From Planktotalea arctica (GTDB lineage: Bacteria > Pseudomonadota > Alphaproteobacteria > Rhodobacterales > Rhodobacteraceae): a DNA stretch of 64,000 nt. Below the pieces are notes generated by a model that saw nothing but the letters and a program-made list of their open reading frames with translations, was not told where the DNA came from and made no database searches. A program made the position numbers and the translations under genes. Positions 32,187 through 40,591 of the stretch are shown one piece after another; the stretch's first letter is position 1; every line of letters starts with the position of its first letter. The stretch lies in the NCBI RefSeq assembly GCF_002105285.1, contig NZ_MUHR01000001.1, positions 310,001 to 374,000 of the forward strand, written 5' to 3'.

Positions 32187-33203
32187 TCAGTCAAACGTCC
32201 CGGCTACGCGGCCCAAAAGCATGAACGCGCGTGCGGTGCGTGTGCTGGACAGCGCCGCGATTTCGGTGTCCGATGCGATTTCCTCGAACTCTGCAAAGCT
32301 CTTGTCGAAGCGGCGCAAAAAGTGATGTGCGGCGTCGCGAAAAATCGTGTCCTGTTTCATGCGCGCGGCTGACAAGGCCAGCGAAGAGCGGTCCCTGATC
32401 CCGCCAAGCGCAGCAATGGGGCGGCCCCGTTCGCCCGCGGCAAAACTCCGCCAGACTTCGGGGCGCGCAGCGTCGGGGCGCAAGTCGTCCATGTAGATGC
32501 CATCCTGACTGAGCAGGGTCAGAACGTCTTGTGCCGCTTGAATCAACTGTGCGGCTTTGCGATCTTTGAGCGCTTTGCGCAGCGCGTCGAAGCCTGCCTT
32601 GTCCTCGGCGTCCTCGGGAAAGTTAAGCGCGCGAATGAAAGCTTCGCGCTCCAGTGGTGGCTCCATATCTATCGCCTGCGTGCCAAGCGCGAGGCTGGGC
32701 TGCTCAGAGGGATCGGAATTGGCCGGTTCGATCGGAGCGGGTTTGCGGACGGGAGACGTGTCGCGCTTGGTGGAAAAGGTCGCCAGCGTCGTTTCTGTCT
32801 TGCGCTGCGCTGCCGCGATTTCATCGAGCTTGCGCGTCACGGACGGCTCGGAGGCCAAATTGCGCCCCTGACTTTGGGCAACGTAGGCTTGGCGAATGCC
32901 GTCGATCGCAGCTTGTAAACGCTGGCTTTCCTCGCGCATCACGCGGCTGGAGCGTGCGGCGGTGGCGGCGACCCAGATCATCGCAACAGGCATGAAAATC
33001 GCCAGCATCGTCATCAAGAACCGCAGGCCGCCCGTGCCATCAGGCGCGGCGTCGCTTGGCAGTGTCAAAAAGAAGATCGCAGCGCCAAGCAGCCACAGCA
33101 CGCTCAGCGCGGTCGCAATAATTTCAATCCCCGTGATAGAGGATTTCGATGGACGATCGTAGATGCCCAAAGGGGTCGATTTACCGTCAGAGCCGTCAGC
33201 CAT
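32187..33203 (-). CDS. Hypothetical membrane protein with a coiled, soluble C-terminal region
   Basis: About 338 residues. A short polar N-terminus (MADGSDGKSTPLGIYDRPSK) is followed by two membrane helices (IIATALSVLWLLGAAIFFL and LMTMLAIFMPVAMIWVA), a helical segment (SRVMREESQRLQAAIDGIRQAYV), a low-complexity Pro/Ser linker and an alpha-helical C-terminal domain (REAFIRALNFPEDAEDKAGFDALRKALKDR onward). No catalytic motif is seen. The ATG at 33203 has AAGAAGTGAG upstream. It lies 32 nt downstream of greA on the same strand. Function unknown. Confidence 0.75.
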   Translation of the reverse strand: MADGSDGKSTPLGIYDRPSKSSITGIEIIATALSVLWLLGAAIFFLTLPSDAAPDGTGGLRFLMTMLAIFMPVAMIWVAATAARSSRVMREESQRLQAAIDGIRQAYVAQSQGRNLASEPSVTRKLDEIAAAQRKTETTLATFSTKRDTSPVRKPAPIEPANSDPSEQPSLALGTQAIDMEPPLEREAFIRALNFPEDAEDKAGFDALRKALKDRKAAQLIQAAQDVLTLLSQDGIYMDDLRPDAARPEVWRSFAAGERGRPIAALGGIRDRSSLALSAARMKQDTIFRDAAHHFLRRFDKSFAEFEEIASDTEIAALSSTRTARAFMLLGRVAGTFD

Positions 33204-33235
33204 GCTCACTTCTTTCGCTCTTGATACAAGTAACT

Positions 33236-33706
33236 TCAAATAAATTCGATTTTAAGCACTTCGTAGGATTTGGTGCCGCCGGGGGTACGCACCTCGACAC
33301 TATCACCGGTTTCCTTACCGATCAAAGCGCGCGCGATGGGCGATTTAATATTCAACAACCCGCTTTCAATGTTTGCTTCGTGCTCCCCGACAATCTGCCA
33401 TGTCTTTTCTTCGTCGGTGTCTTCGTCGACCAGTGTGATGGTCGCACCGAACTTGATCGCGCCTTTTAGTGTCTTGGGATCGATCACTGTAGCAAGGGAC
33501 AGTATCCCCTCAAGCAGCTTGATGCGGCCCTCGATGAAGCTGTGTTTTTCACGCGCAGAATGGTATTCGGCGTTTTCTGACAAGTCGCCATGCTCGCGGG
33601 CTTCCGCGATTGCGGCAATGATTGCCGGGCGCTCGACAGTCTTGAGCGATTTTAGCTCGACCTCGACCGCTGTGTGCCCCGATTTGGTCATCGGTATCTT
33701 TTCCAT
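33236..33706 (-). CDS. greA: Transcription elongation factor GreA
   Basis: A 156-residue protein. An N-terminal antiparallel coiled coil contains the conserved EAREHGDLSENAEYHSAREK segment, whose acidic residues (D and E in GDLSENAEY) activate RNA cleavage in the polymerase secondary channel. It is followed by the FKBP-like C-terminal domain (FGATITLVDEDTDEEKTWQIVG, SPIARALIGKETGDSVEV). It rescues backtracked RNA polymerase. The leader contains an intrinsic terminator about 50 nt before the start codon. Confidence 0.97.
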   Translation of the reverse strand: MEKIPMTKSGHTAVEVELKSLKTVERPAIIAAIAEAREHGDLSENAEYHSAREKHSFIEGRIKLLEGILSLATVIDPKTLKGAIKFGATITLVDEDTDEEKTWQIVGEHEANIESGLLNIKSPIARALIGKETGDSVEVRTPGGTKSYEVLKIEFI

Positions 33707-33729
33707 GGGCTAACCCCGCCTTGCCTTGG

Positions 33730-33775
33730 CTGTCTTGCGACAGAAAAACGCCGGACAAACCGGCGCTCTCGTTTC
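33730..33775 (-). terminator. Intrinsic terminator inside the greA leader
   Basis: On the minus strand CGCCGG-TTTGT-CCGGCG is followed by TTTTTCTGT; on the plus strand the stem is 33759-33764 and 33770-33775. A second small hairpin with a GNRA-type loop (CTGTC-GCAA-GACAG, 33743-33730) follows. No minus-strand gene lies upstream within 1.9 kb, so the terminator acts on greA leader transcripts. Confidence 0.75.
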
Positions 33776-33794
33776 CTACGTTTTCAGCGGTTAG

Positions 33795-33817
33795 ATTGCC
33801 CCGAGCGGCGGGGCAAT
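33795..33817. repeat. Inverted repeat in the greA leader / ETF-QO upstream region
   Basis: ATTGCCCCG-AGCGG-CGGGGCAAT, a perfect 9-bp stem with a 5-nt loop, between greA and the divergent ETF-QO gene. No T-run follows. It may be an RNA hairpin in the greA leader or an operator. Confidence 0.5.
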
Positions 33818-33971
33818 TGCAAGCGATGATGCGCATATCGGCAGAAACGAGCAGGCGGATTGGTTTTTGTGCCGAAAGAGCGCATTTTACGCGCGGTTGC
33901 AATTGACCCTGCAAGGCGGGACTTGCTACCCATTTGCAAATTGAAATGTAAGCTCTGGAGAGGGGTCGCCC

Positions 33972-35606
33972 ATGTCTGATGTGACGCGCGAAACGATGGA
34001 ATATGACGTTGTGATCGTGGGCGCAGGCCCAGCTGGCCTGTCCGCCGCGATCCGCTTGAAGCAGCTTGATGCCGATTTGCAGGTCGTGGTGCTGGAAAAA
34101 GGCTCTGAGGTCGGTGCGCATATCCTTTCTGGTGCGGTGCTTGATCCGGTTGGGTTGAACGAGTTGATCCCAGATTGGAAAGCCAAAGGCGCGCCATTGA
34201 ATGTGCCGGTGACGGAAGACAATTTCTACGCTTTGGGCGAAGCGGGTGCGATGCGCATCCCGAATTTCCCGATGCCGCCATTGATGAACAACCATGGCAA
34301 TTACATTGTTTCCATGGGCAATGTCTGCCGCTGGATGGCGGAGCAGGCCGAAGAGCTTGGCGTCGAGATTTTCCCAGGCATGGCGTGTTCGGAACTGGTT
34401 TATGGCGACAAAGGCGAAGTCAAAGGCGTCGTCGCGGGTGTATTCGGTTTGGAAGCCGATGGCTCGCTCGGGCCCAATTCAGAGCCGGGTATGGAATTGC
34501 ATGGAAAGTACGTGTTTCTGTCCGAGGGCGTGCGGGGATCGCTGGCGAAAGAGGTGATCGCGAAATACGATCTCTCTAAAGGGAAGGAGCCGCAGAAGTT
34601 CGGCCTTGGCATGAAAGAAATCTGGGAAATCGATCCAGGAAAGCACAATGAGGGGTCGGTCACGCATACCATGGGCTGGCCTTTGGGTAGTAACGCAGGC
34701 GGTGGGTCATTCATCTATCACCTTGAAAACAATCAGGTTTATGTCGGTTTCGTGGTTCACCTGAACTACAAGAACCCGCATCTGTTTCCCTACATGGAAT
34801 TCCAACGTTTCAAGCATCACCCGATGATCGCGGACCTGCTCAAAGGCGGCAAGCGTATTTCCTACGGCGCGCGTGCGATCTCCGAGGGTGGCTATCAATC
34901 CATGCCCAAAATGGTCGCACCCGGTGTGGCGATGCTGGGCTGTTCGGTTGGTATGGTTAACGTGCCGCGCATCAAGGGCAACCACAACGCGATGCTCTCT
35001 GGTATAGCCGCGGCAGAGGCGGCGCATGATGCGATCAAGGTGGATCGCTCTGGCGATGAATTGAGCGCGTATGAGGCAGATGTGCGCGAGGGCGCAATTG
35101 GCAAAGACCTTAAGAAGGTGCGCAATGTCAAACCGCTGTGGAGCAAGTACGGCCTTGTCGCTTCGCTTGCTGTGGGGGGCTTTGATATGTGGACCAACAC
35201 GCTTGGATTTTCGCTGTTCGGCACGCTCAAGCACGGCAAGAACGATGCGGATGCGACCGAAGAAGCTAGCAAACATGAGCCGATCGAGTACCCCAAGCCC
35301 GATGGTACGCTTAGTTTTGATCGCCTGACGAATGTTGCGTTCAGTTTTACAAATCACGAAGAAAGCCAGCCTGCGCATTTGCATCTGAAAGACCCCTCCG
35401 TGCCGATTTCGGTTAACCTGCCAAAATATGCGGAGCCGGCGCAGCGCTATTGTCCAGCGGGTGTTTATGAGGTGGTGGATGATAAGTTTGTGATCAACTT
35501 CCAGAACTGCGTGCACTGCAAGACCTGCGATATCAAAGACCCGAGCCAGAATATTAATTGGGTCACGCCGCAAGGCGGAGACGGACCGAATTATCCCAAT
35601 ATGTGA
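33972..35606 (+). CDS. Electron transfer flavoprotein-ubiquinone oxidoreductase
   Basis: A 544-residue flavoprotein: FAD-binding VIVGAGPAGLSAAIRL (14-29), GAHILSGAVLDPVGL, the ubiquinone/membrane-associated middle region, and a C-terminal 4Fe-4S domain with CPAGVYE (Cys near 494) and NCVHCKTCDIKDP (about 512-524). It passes electrons from reduced ETF, loaded by acyl-CoA and other dehydrogenases, to ubiquinone at the inner membrane. GGAGAGGGG precedes the ATG. A bidirectional terminator follows. An acyl-CoA dehydrogenase at 58.7 kb would feed the same chain through ETF. Confidence 0.96.
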   Translation: MSDVTRETMEYDVVIVGAGPAGLSAAIRLKQLDADLQVVVLEKGSEVGAHILSGAVLDPVGLNELIPDWKAKGAPLNVPVTEDNFYALGEAGAMRIPNFPMPPLMNNHGNYIVSMGNVCRWMAEQAEELGVEIFPGMACSELVYGDKGEVKGVVAGVFGLEADGSLGPNSEPGMELHGKYVFLSEGVRGSLAKEVIAKYDLSKGKEPQKFGLGMKEIWEIDPGKHNEGSVTHTMGWPLGSNAGGGSFIYHLENNQVYVGFVVHLNYKNPHLFPYMEFQRFKHHPMIADLLKGGKRISYGARAISEGGYQSMPKMVAPGVAMLGCSVGMVNVPRIKGNHNAMLSGIAAAEAAHDAIKVDRSGDELSAYEADVREGAIGKDLKKVRNVKPLWSKYGLVASLAVGGFDMWTNTLGFSLFGTLKHGKNDADATEEASKHEPIEYPKPDGTLSFDRLTNVAFSFTNHEESQPAHLHLKDPSVPISVNLPKYAEPAQRYCPAGVYEVVDDKFVINFQNCVHCKTCDIKDPSQNINWVTPQGGDGPNYPNM

Positions 35607-35627
35607 TCTCTGGATCAGATCGGGTGC

Positions 35628-35653
35628 AAAGGCAGGCCTACGCCTGCCTTTTT
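35628..35653. terminator. Bidirectional terminator between ETF-QO and the LytTR gene
   Basis: A perfect 10-bp stem AAAGGCAGGC (35628-35637) and GCCTGCCTTT (35642-35651), with loop CTAC and further T on both sides. The stop codon of the minus-strand gene lies in the loop. Confidence 0.9.
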
Positions 35654-36468
35654 CCGTTCAGCATCTGCTCGAGCGCGTCCTTGTTGCGGTTGCTCACCGG
35701 CAAAGTTCGCCCGTCCGATAGCGTGACCTCGTAGCGCCGACCGGATTTGGCAAGGCTGGCCGAATGTTTGCACGACACCCAGTGGGAGCGGTGCGTCTGT
35801 GTCCCTGGCATGCCGTCAAGTAGATCGACAGCATCGCTTAGGCGCATGAGGAGCATATCACTGCCAAGGGTCGTGGTCACTTCGACGTAGTGATCCTGCA
35901 TCGACATGGAGATAATTTGCGCCTCGCGCAGCCTATCGGGGAGCCTTTGATACAGGCGCGGGATCATCACGGCGGCGGGCTTGATCGTCGCATCATCCGC
36001 GATTTGTGGCTCTTTGTCTTTAGGTAGGGAGTGAGGTTTGAGCTCAATTTCGGGCTGCGCACGAAAACGTGTCCAGATCAAATGCTCGAGCCCAGCGATC
36101 AGTAGCGCCATAATAGACACCTGTGCCCAAAGCGTTGGAAAGTTGACGGTTTCCAGATGGTCGGGGCGAAACAGCATGTTTATCGCGACGATAAAAGAGG
36201 TGCCGGGCACTGCACCGACCAAAGCACCCAGAAACAGGCGGAAAACGATGTGAACTCTGGCGAAAGCGGGGCTGTCGCGGATCGCGATCATGCAGGCTTC
36301 GATGATGTAGCCTATAACGCTGATGCCAATCGTCCAAAAAGCGACGCGATTCCAAAAGGTTAGATCATCGCTTGTGGCGAAAGGCCCGAAAAAGACGCAA
36401 ACGAAAATAGCCAAGCCAAAGACCAGAATACGTTCGTCTCTTGGGGTTCGGCTAGCTTTTTCACGCAT
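35638..36468 (-). CDS. Membrane-anchored LytTR-type DNA-binding regulator
   Basis: 276 residues. Four membrane helices (about 15-32, 41-62, 77-97 and 112-132) are followed by a linker and a LytTR DNA-binding domain from about 175 (IISMSMQDHYVEVTTTLGSDMLLMRLSDAVDLL, HRSHWVSCKHSASLAKSGRRYEVTLSDGRTLPVSNRNKDAL). The HRSHWV and PVSR/N patterns are LytTR hallmarks. It probably senses a membrane-related signal and binds DNA while anchored. It is monocistronic; targets are unknown. Its stop codon sits within a shared terminator. Confidence 0.9.
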   Translation of the reverse strand: MREKASRTPRDERILVFGLAIFVCVFFGPFATSDDLTFWNRVAFWTIGISVIGYIIEACMIAIRDSPAFARVHIVFRLFLGALVGAVPGTSFIVAINMLFRPDHLETVNFPTLWAQVSIMALLIAGLEHLIWTRFRAQPEIELKPHSLPKDKEPQIADDATIKPAAVMIPRLYQRLPDRLREAQIISMSMQDHYVEVTTTLGSDMLLMRLSDAVDLLDGMPGTQTHRSHWVSCKHSASLAKSGRRYEVTLSDGRTLPVSNRNKDALEQMLNGKRQA

Positions 36469-36797
36469 CGTGGAATTGCTTTTCTGTAGTTTTCGCGAAG
36501 AATCCCAGAGTTACACGTAGTTTGCCTTCGGATACAGGGCTTTGAACGTATTAATGAAGACGTGAGTGAAGGCAGGGTGCGTCCCCAAATGCAACCTGCG
36601 ATAAAATTTTTAAAATAGTTTTAAACAGTCTCTGAGAGGCAGTGCTACTATTGTGCTGCCTTTCTTTTTTGGCTTGGTCAGGAAGAGGCGGTTCAAATTG
36701 CGCGGTGATCTGCCACCGATCTGAGGTGAAAGCGTTGCCTTACGTGGTGCTAGCCCCTAGATTCACTCCAAAGCTATACCAATAAGGAGCGTGCCAA
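36469..36797. other. Gene-free 329-nt intergenic region with AT-rich core
   Basis: No open frame with a ribosome-binding site is seen. The region holds an AT-rich stretch (36600-36625), an orphan terminator on the plus strand (36637-36670) and, at the right end, the AAGGAG site of the TPR gene. It is a candidate for a small RNA. Confidence 0.5.
36637..36670 (+). terminator. Orphan terminator-like hairpin
   Basis: AGGCAG (36637-36642) and CTGCCT (36656-36661) are followed by TTCTTTTTT. The nearest plus-strand gene upstream ends 1 kb away behind its own terminator, so the transcript it would end is unidentified. Confidence 0.5.
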
Positions 36798-38510
36798 GTG
36801 CCCATACGCATTTTGCGGCAAATGAGTCTGATAACGGCTCTTGCCGTCACTGGAATGCCAATCGCGGCTGAACCCGCATCGGGCGCTTACCTCGCGGCGC
36901 GCTCTGCTGCTGTAACCGGAGATTATGCCGCTGCCGCGCGTTATTACACGCAAGCGCTCGCACGCGATCCATCTAATCCTGAAATTCTCGAGAACGCCAG
37001 TTTCGCGCTGCTCGCCCTTGGCGACATCGATCGCGCTGCAGCGGTGGCGAGCAAGCTGATCGCCGATGGCCACGGTAGTCAAGTTGCGCAAATGGCGTTG
37101 ATCGCGCAGCAGGCCGCAAAGGAAAATTACGCGGACGTGTTGGGGCGTATTCTGGACGACAAGGGTGTCGGTCCGCTGGTCGACGGCTTGCTGCGTTCAT
37201 GGGCACAGGTCGGCATTGGCGAAGTCACCACGGCGCTGAGCAGTTTTGATGCGGTCGGCGGAGAGCGTGGTCTGCAAGGATTTGCGCTTTATCACAAGGC
37301 GCTCGCTCTTTCGCTGGTCGGGGATTTCGAGGGCGCGGATGCGATCTTTATGATGCCCGAATCCGGTGCGCTGCGCCAAACGCGCCGCGGCGCTATTGCG
37401 CATATCGAAGTGCTGAGCCAATTGGGCCGCACTGCGGATGCACTGGAAACGCTAAGCCAGTCTTTCGGCTCTGACCTGGACCCTAAATTGCAAAACATGC
37501 GCAAAACGCTGGAACAGGGCGAGAAGCTTGGCTTTAGTCAGGTCGCCAACGCGCGTGATGGTATGGCAGAGGTGTTTTTCACTGTTGCGAGCGCGCTTCG
37601 TAACGAGGCGAGCGAAGATTACACGCTGCTCTACTCGCGGGTCGCGGAATATCTGAATCCAAAACACATTGATGCGATCCTGCTCTCGGCAGGTTTACTC
37701 GAGCAGTTGGAGCGCTATGATCTAGCGAGCGCAACCTACAAAAAGGTCAGCCGCGACGACCCAGCCTTTCACGCTGCCGAACTTGGCCGCGCTGAAGCGC
37801 TGCGCCGCAGCGGCAAACCTGATACTGCGATTGAAGTTCTGGAAAGTCTGGCGCAAACTCATGGTGATTTGCCGCTTGTGCATTCCTCACTGGGGGATGC
37901 GCTGCGCCAGTTGGAGCGTTTCGAAGACGCGATCGTCGCCTATAACGCGGCGCTAGAGCGGTTTGACGAAGAGTTCAGTGGCCAGTGGTTTATCTATTAC
38001 GCCAGAGGCATTTCGCACGAGCGCCTCGGCATCTGGGAAAACGCCGAAGCTGATTTTCGCAAAGCCCTTGAGCTAAATCCAGAGCAGCCGCAGGTTTTGA
38101 ATTACCTTGGCTATTCGCTGGTGGAAAAGCAGATCAAGCTGGATGAAGCCTTGGACATGATCGAACGCGCGGTCGCGGCTCGCCCTGACAGCGGATATAT
38201 CGTCGATAGCCTGGGCTGGGTATTGTTCCGCCTTGGGCGCTATGAGGAAGCAGTCGGTCATATGGAGCGCGCGACGGAATTGATGCCGATCGATCCGATC
38301 GTGAACGATCATTTGGGCGATGTGTATTGGTCGGTGGGTCGCTACCTAGAGGCGCAATTCCAATGGAAACGTGCACTGTCCTTTGTCGATTATGGCGACG
38401 CCAGCCAAGAGGCGGACCCGGATCGTATCCGGCGCAAATTGGAAGTTGGCCTTGATCAGGTGCTCAAAGAAGAGGGCGCACCGCCCCTCAGATTGGCCGA
38501 TGAAGGGTAG
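36798..38510 (+). CDS. TPR-repeat protein, probably exported
   Basis: A 570-residue protein with a signal-like N-terminus (LRQMSLITALAVTGMPIAAEPASG) and at least eight tetratricopeptide repeats, for example GDYAAAARYYTQALARDPSN (41-60), the GIWENAEADFRKALELNPEQ segment near residue 414, and SLGWVLFRLGRYEEAVGHMERATELMP. TPR solenoids bind partner proteins, and periplasmic ones act in envelope assembly. The GTG start at 36798 has AAGGAG 8 nt upstream. It overlaps ispE by 11 nt, so the two may be co-expressed. No specific role can be given. Confidence 0.88.
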   Translation: MPIRILRQMSLITALAVTGMPIAAEPASGAYLAARSAAVTGDYAAAARYYTQALARDPSNPEILENASFALLALGDIDRAAAVASKLIADGHGSQVAQMALIAQQAAKENYADVLGRILDDKGVGPLVDGLLRSWAQVGIGEVTTALSSFDAVGGERGLQGFALYHKALALSLVGDFEGADAIFMMPESGALRQTRRGAIAHIEVLSQLGRTADALETLSQSFGSDLDPKLQNMRKTLEQGEKLGFSQVANARDGMAEVFFTVASALRNEASEDYTLLYSRVAEYLNPKHIDAILLSAGLLEQLERYDLASATYKKVSRDDPAFHAAELGRAEALRRSGKPDTAIEVLESLAQTHGDLPLVHSSLGDALRQLERFEDAIVAYNAALERFDEEFSGQWFIYYARGISHERLGIWENAEADFRKALELNPEQPQVLNYLGYSLVEKQIKLDEALDMIERAVAARPDSGYIVDSLGWVLFRLGRYEEAVGHMERATELMPIDPIVNDHLGDVYWSVGRYLEAQFQWKRALSFVDYGDASQEADPDRIRRKLEVGLDQVLKEEGAPPLRLADEG

Positions 38511-39327
38511 TGTGGTTTCGCGCCTCGCACGCGCGAAGATCAATCTGACGCTACACGTGACGGGACAAAGGCGCGATGGCTATCACTTGCTTGATAGCCT
38601 CGTGTGTTTTGCGGGTGTTGGCGATCAAATCACGGCTCAAAGCGCGGATCATTTAAGCCTGAGCGTTGAGGGTCCACTTGCCAGCGGCGTGCCGACGGAT
38701 GAACGCAATCTTGTCTGGAAGGCGGCGGAATTGTTCGGCCACGATAGTGGCGCGCATATTTCATTGACCAAGAACCTGCCTAATGCCGCGGGTATCGGCG
38801 GCGGCTCTGCGGATGCGGCGGCGAGCTTGCTGGCCTTGGCCGAGCTCTGGGATGTTCCCTTGCCGGAAAATGTGCTTGATCTGGGTGCTGATGTGCCCGT
38901 GTGCCTTGCCCCGATGGCGCTTCGTATGCACGGTATCGGTGAGAAACTATCGCTGGTTCCAGCCTTGCCGCCACTTTGGGCCGTGCTGGTCAATCCTGGC
39001 GTGGCTTTGGAAACACCGCCTGTTTTCAATGCGTTGACAGTGAAAGAGAACCCGGAGATGGAGTGTGTCCCGGACCTTCAAAGCGCTGCTGAGTTTGCCG
39101 GGTGGTGCGCTTTGCAGCGCAATGATTTGCAAGCACCCGCGATAGGTCTTGTCCCCGTCATTCAGGACGTTCTGAACGCTCTCGCACCTTCGCTTCTGGC
39201 ACGTATGTCCGGATCGGGCGCGACCTGTTTCGGGCTGTGTGCCTCTGCGGAGGACGCGGAAATTCTAGCCAATTTTATCCGCGCGAATCACCCGGATTGG
39301 TGGGTCGTGGCGACAACACTTAGTTGA
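38500..39327 (+). CDS. ispE: 4-diphosphocytidyl-2-C-methyl-D-erythritol kinase
   Basis: About 275 residues of the GHMP kinase superfamily: RLARAKINLTLHVTGQRRDGYHLLDSLVCF at the start, ATP-loop LPNAAGIGGGSADAAASLLAL (about 94-114) and the C-terminal LARMSGSGATCFGLC. It phosphorylates CDP-ME in the MEP isoprenoid pathway. The start could be the ATG at 38500 or the GTG at 38512; the latter is closer to GAAGGG. The convergent neighbour is a polyprenyl synthase, which consumes the pathway's products. Confidence 0.94.
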   Translation: MKGSVVSRLARAKINLTLHVTGQRRDGYHLLDSLVCFAGVGDQITAQSADHLSLSVEGPLASGVPTDERNLVWKAAELFGHDSGAHISLTKNLPNAAGIGGGSADAAASLLALAELWDVPLPENVLDLGADVPVCLAPMALRMHGIGEKLSLVPALPPLWAVLVNPGVALETPPVFNALTVKENPEMECVPDLQSAAEFAGWCALQRNDLQAPAIGLVPVIQDVLNALAPSLLARMSGSGATCFGLCASAEDAEILANFIRANHPDWWVVATTLS

Positions 39328-40321
39328 TGCGCGCCACCACGTAGCTTGCGAGATCGCGCAACATGTCACGCACGGGATGCGCTGGCAGCTGATCAATCGC
39401 GGCGATGGCTTTGTTGGCCCATGCCAGCGCTTCGAGCCGGGTCTCTTCCAGCGCGCCGTGTTTGTGCAAAAGCGCGATTGCGGTTGCCAGATCACCTTCG
39501 TTCTGACGACCTTTTTCGATCGTGCGTTCCCAAAAGGCGCGCTCGTCAGTATTCGCTTTTGCAATCGCCTTGATCAGCGGCAACGTCAGTTTACGCTCGC
39601 GAAAATCATCACCGACGTTCTTGCCGGTTGCATTCGGATCGCCCTGCATATCGAGCAAATCATCGACGATCTGAAAAGCAACTCCAAGCGCATCGCCATA
39701 ATCGAATAGCGCCTTCACATGTGCTTCATCTGCGCCCGCGATCACACCGCCGACTTCAGTGGCGGCCGAGAAAAGTGCAGCGGTTTTACCGCGCACCACC
39801 TGCAGATAGATCGCTTCGCTGGTCGCGAGGTCTTGCGAGGCGGAGAGTTGCAGCACTTCACCCTCAGCAATTGTCGCTGAAGCGTTGGCAAGAATGTCGA
39901 GAACCCGCAGCGAGCCGGTTTCGACCATCAGTTGAAATGAGCGCGAGAACAGGTAATCGCCGACCAGAACCGACGATTTGTTGTCCCAGAGCAGATTCGC
40001 AGTGGGGCGCCCGCGCCGCTGGCTACTTTCATCAACCACATCGTCATGCAAAAGCGTCGCCGTGTGAATGAATTCGACCGTTGCCGCCAAATGCACATGG
40101 TATGGCCCTGAATATCCACACAAATGCGCAGCAGCGAGGGTCAGCATCGGGCGTAGCCGTTTTCCGCCTGCCTCGACCAAGTGCGCGGTGACTTCGGGAA
40201 TGCGCGGCGCGTGTTCGGACGCCATGCGTGTGCGGATGAGCACGTTGACCGCGTCCATATCGGCGGCCAGATAGGCCGCCATTGCATCGTGTGGCTTTAC
40301 TGTAAACTCGTCCAAGCTCAT
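39320..40321 (-). CDS. Polyprenyl diphosphate synthase (long-chain trans-prenyltransferase)
   Basis: A 333-residue protein with the two Asp-rich motifs of trans-prenyltransferases: the first in TATLLHDDVVDESSQRRG and the second in FQIVDDLLDMQGD. The residues before the first motif are small (VEFIHTATLL), which fits a long-chain product such as octaprenyl or decaprenyl diphosphate for ubiquinone side chains. The ATG at 40321 starts the conserved MSLDEFTVKP region; the open frame extends 20 codons upstream. It overlaps ispE by 8 nt at their 3' ends (convergent). Confidence 0.93.
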   Translation of the reverse strand: MSLDEFTVKPHDAMAAYLAADMDAVNVLIRTRMASEHAPRIPEVTAHLVEAGGKRLRPMLTLAAAHLCGYSGPYHVHLAATVEFIHTATLLHDDVVDESSQRRGRPTANLLWDNKSSVLVGDYLFSRSFQLMVETGSLRVLDILANASATIAEGEVLQLSASQDLATSEAIYLQVVRGKTAALFSAATEVGGVIAGADEAHVKALFDYGDALGVAFQIVDDLLDMQGDPNATGKNVGDDFRERKLTLPLIKAIAKANTDERAFWERTIEKGRQNEGDLATAIALLHKHGALEETRLEALAWANKAIAAIDQLPAHPVRDMLRDLASYVVARIN

Positions 40322-40375
40322 CACACTCCCGTTCCTGCCCTCGACAAAGGGGGGCACCGCGATTAGATCATATCT

Positions 40376-40591
40376 ATGCAAGAATTGATGCGCACCAACG
40401 ACATAACCCTAACGGCCTTCGTTCGCGCCCTCCTTGACGAGGCGGGTATACCGATGTTTGAGTTGGACGTAAATATGAGCGTGTTAGAAGGTTCCATCGG
40501 AATCCTACCCCGGCGCATGATGGTTGCTACGCGCGATTATGATCGCGCAATACGGATTCTATCGGACAACGAAGTTGACCTTCCGTACTGA
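40376..40591 (+). CDS. DUF2007-type small protein
   Basis: A 71-residue protein MQELMRTNDITLTAFVRALLDEAGIPMFELD with the DUF2007 pattern (LLRTND-like start, LEGSIGILPRRMMVATRDYDRAIRIL). DUF2007 is a small ferredoxin-like fold proposed to bind ligands. It is divergent from the polyprenyl synthase (54 nt) and overlaps the next methyltransferase gene, with which it is probably co-transcribed. Confidence 0.85.
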   Translation: MQELMRTNDITLTAFVRALLDEAGIPMFELDVNMSVLEGSIGILPRRMMVATRDYDRAIRILSDNEVDLPY

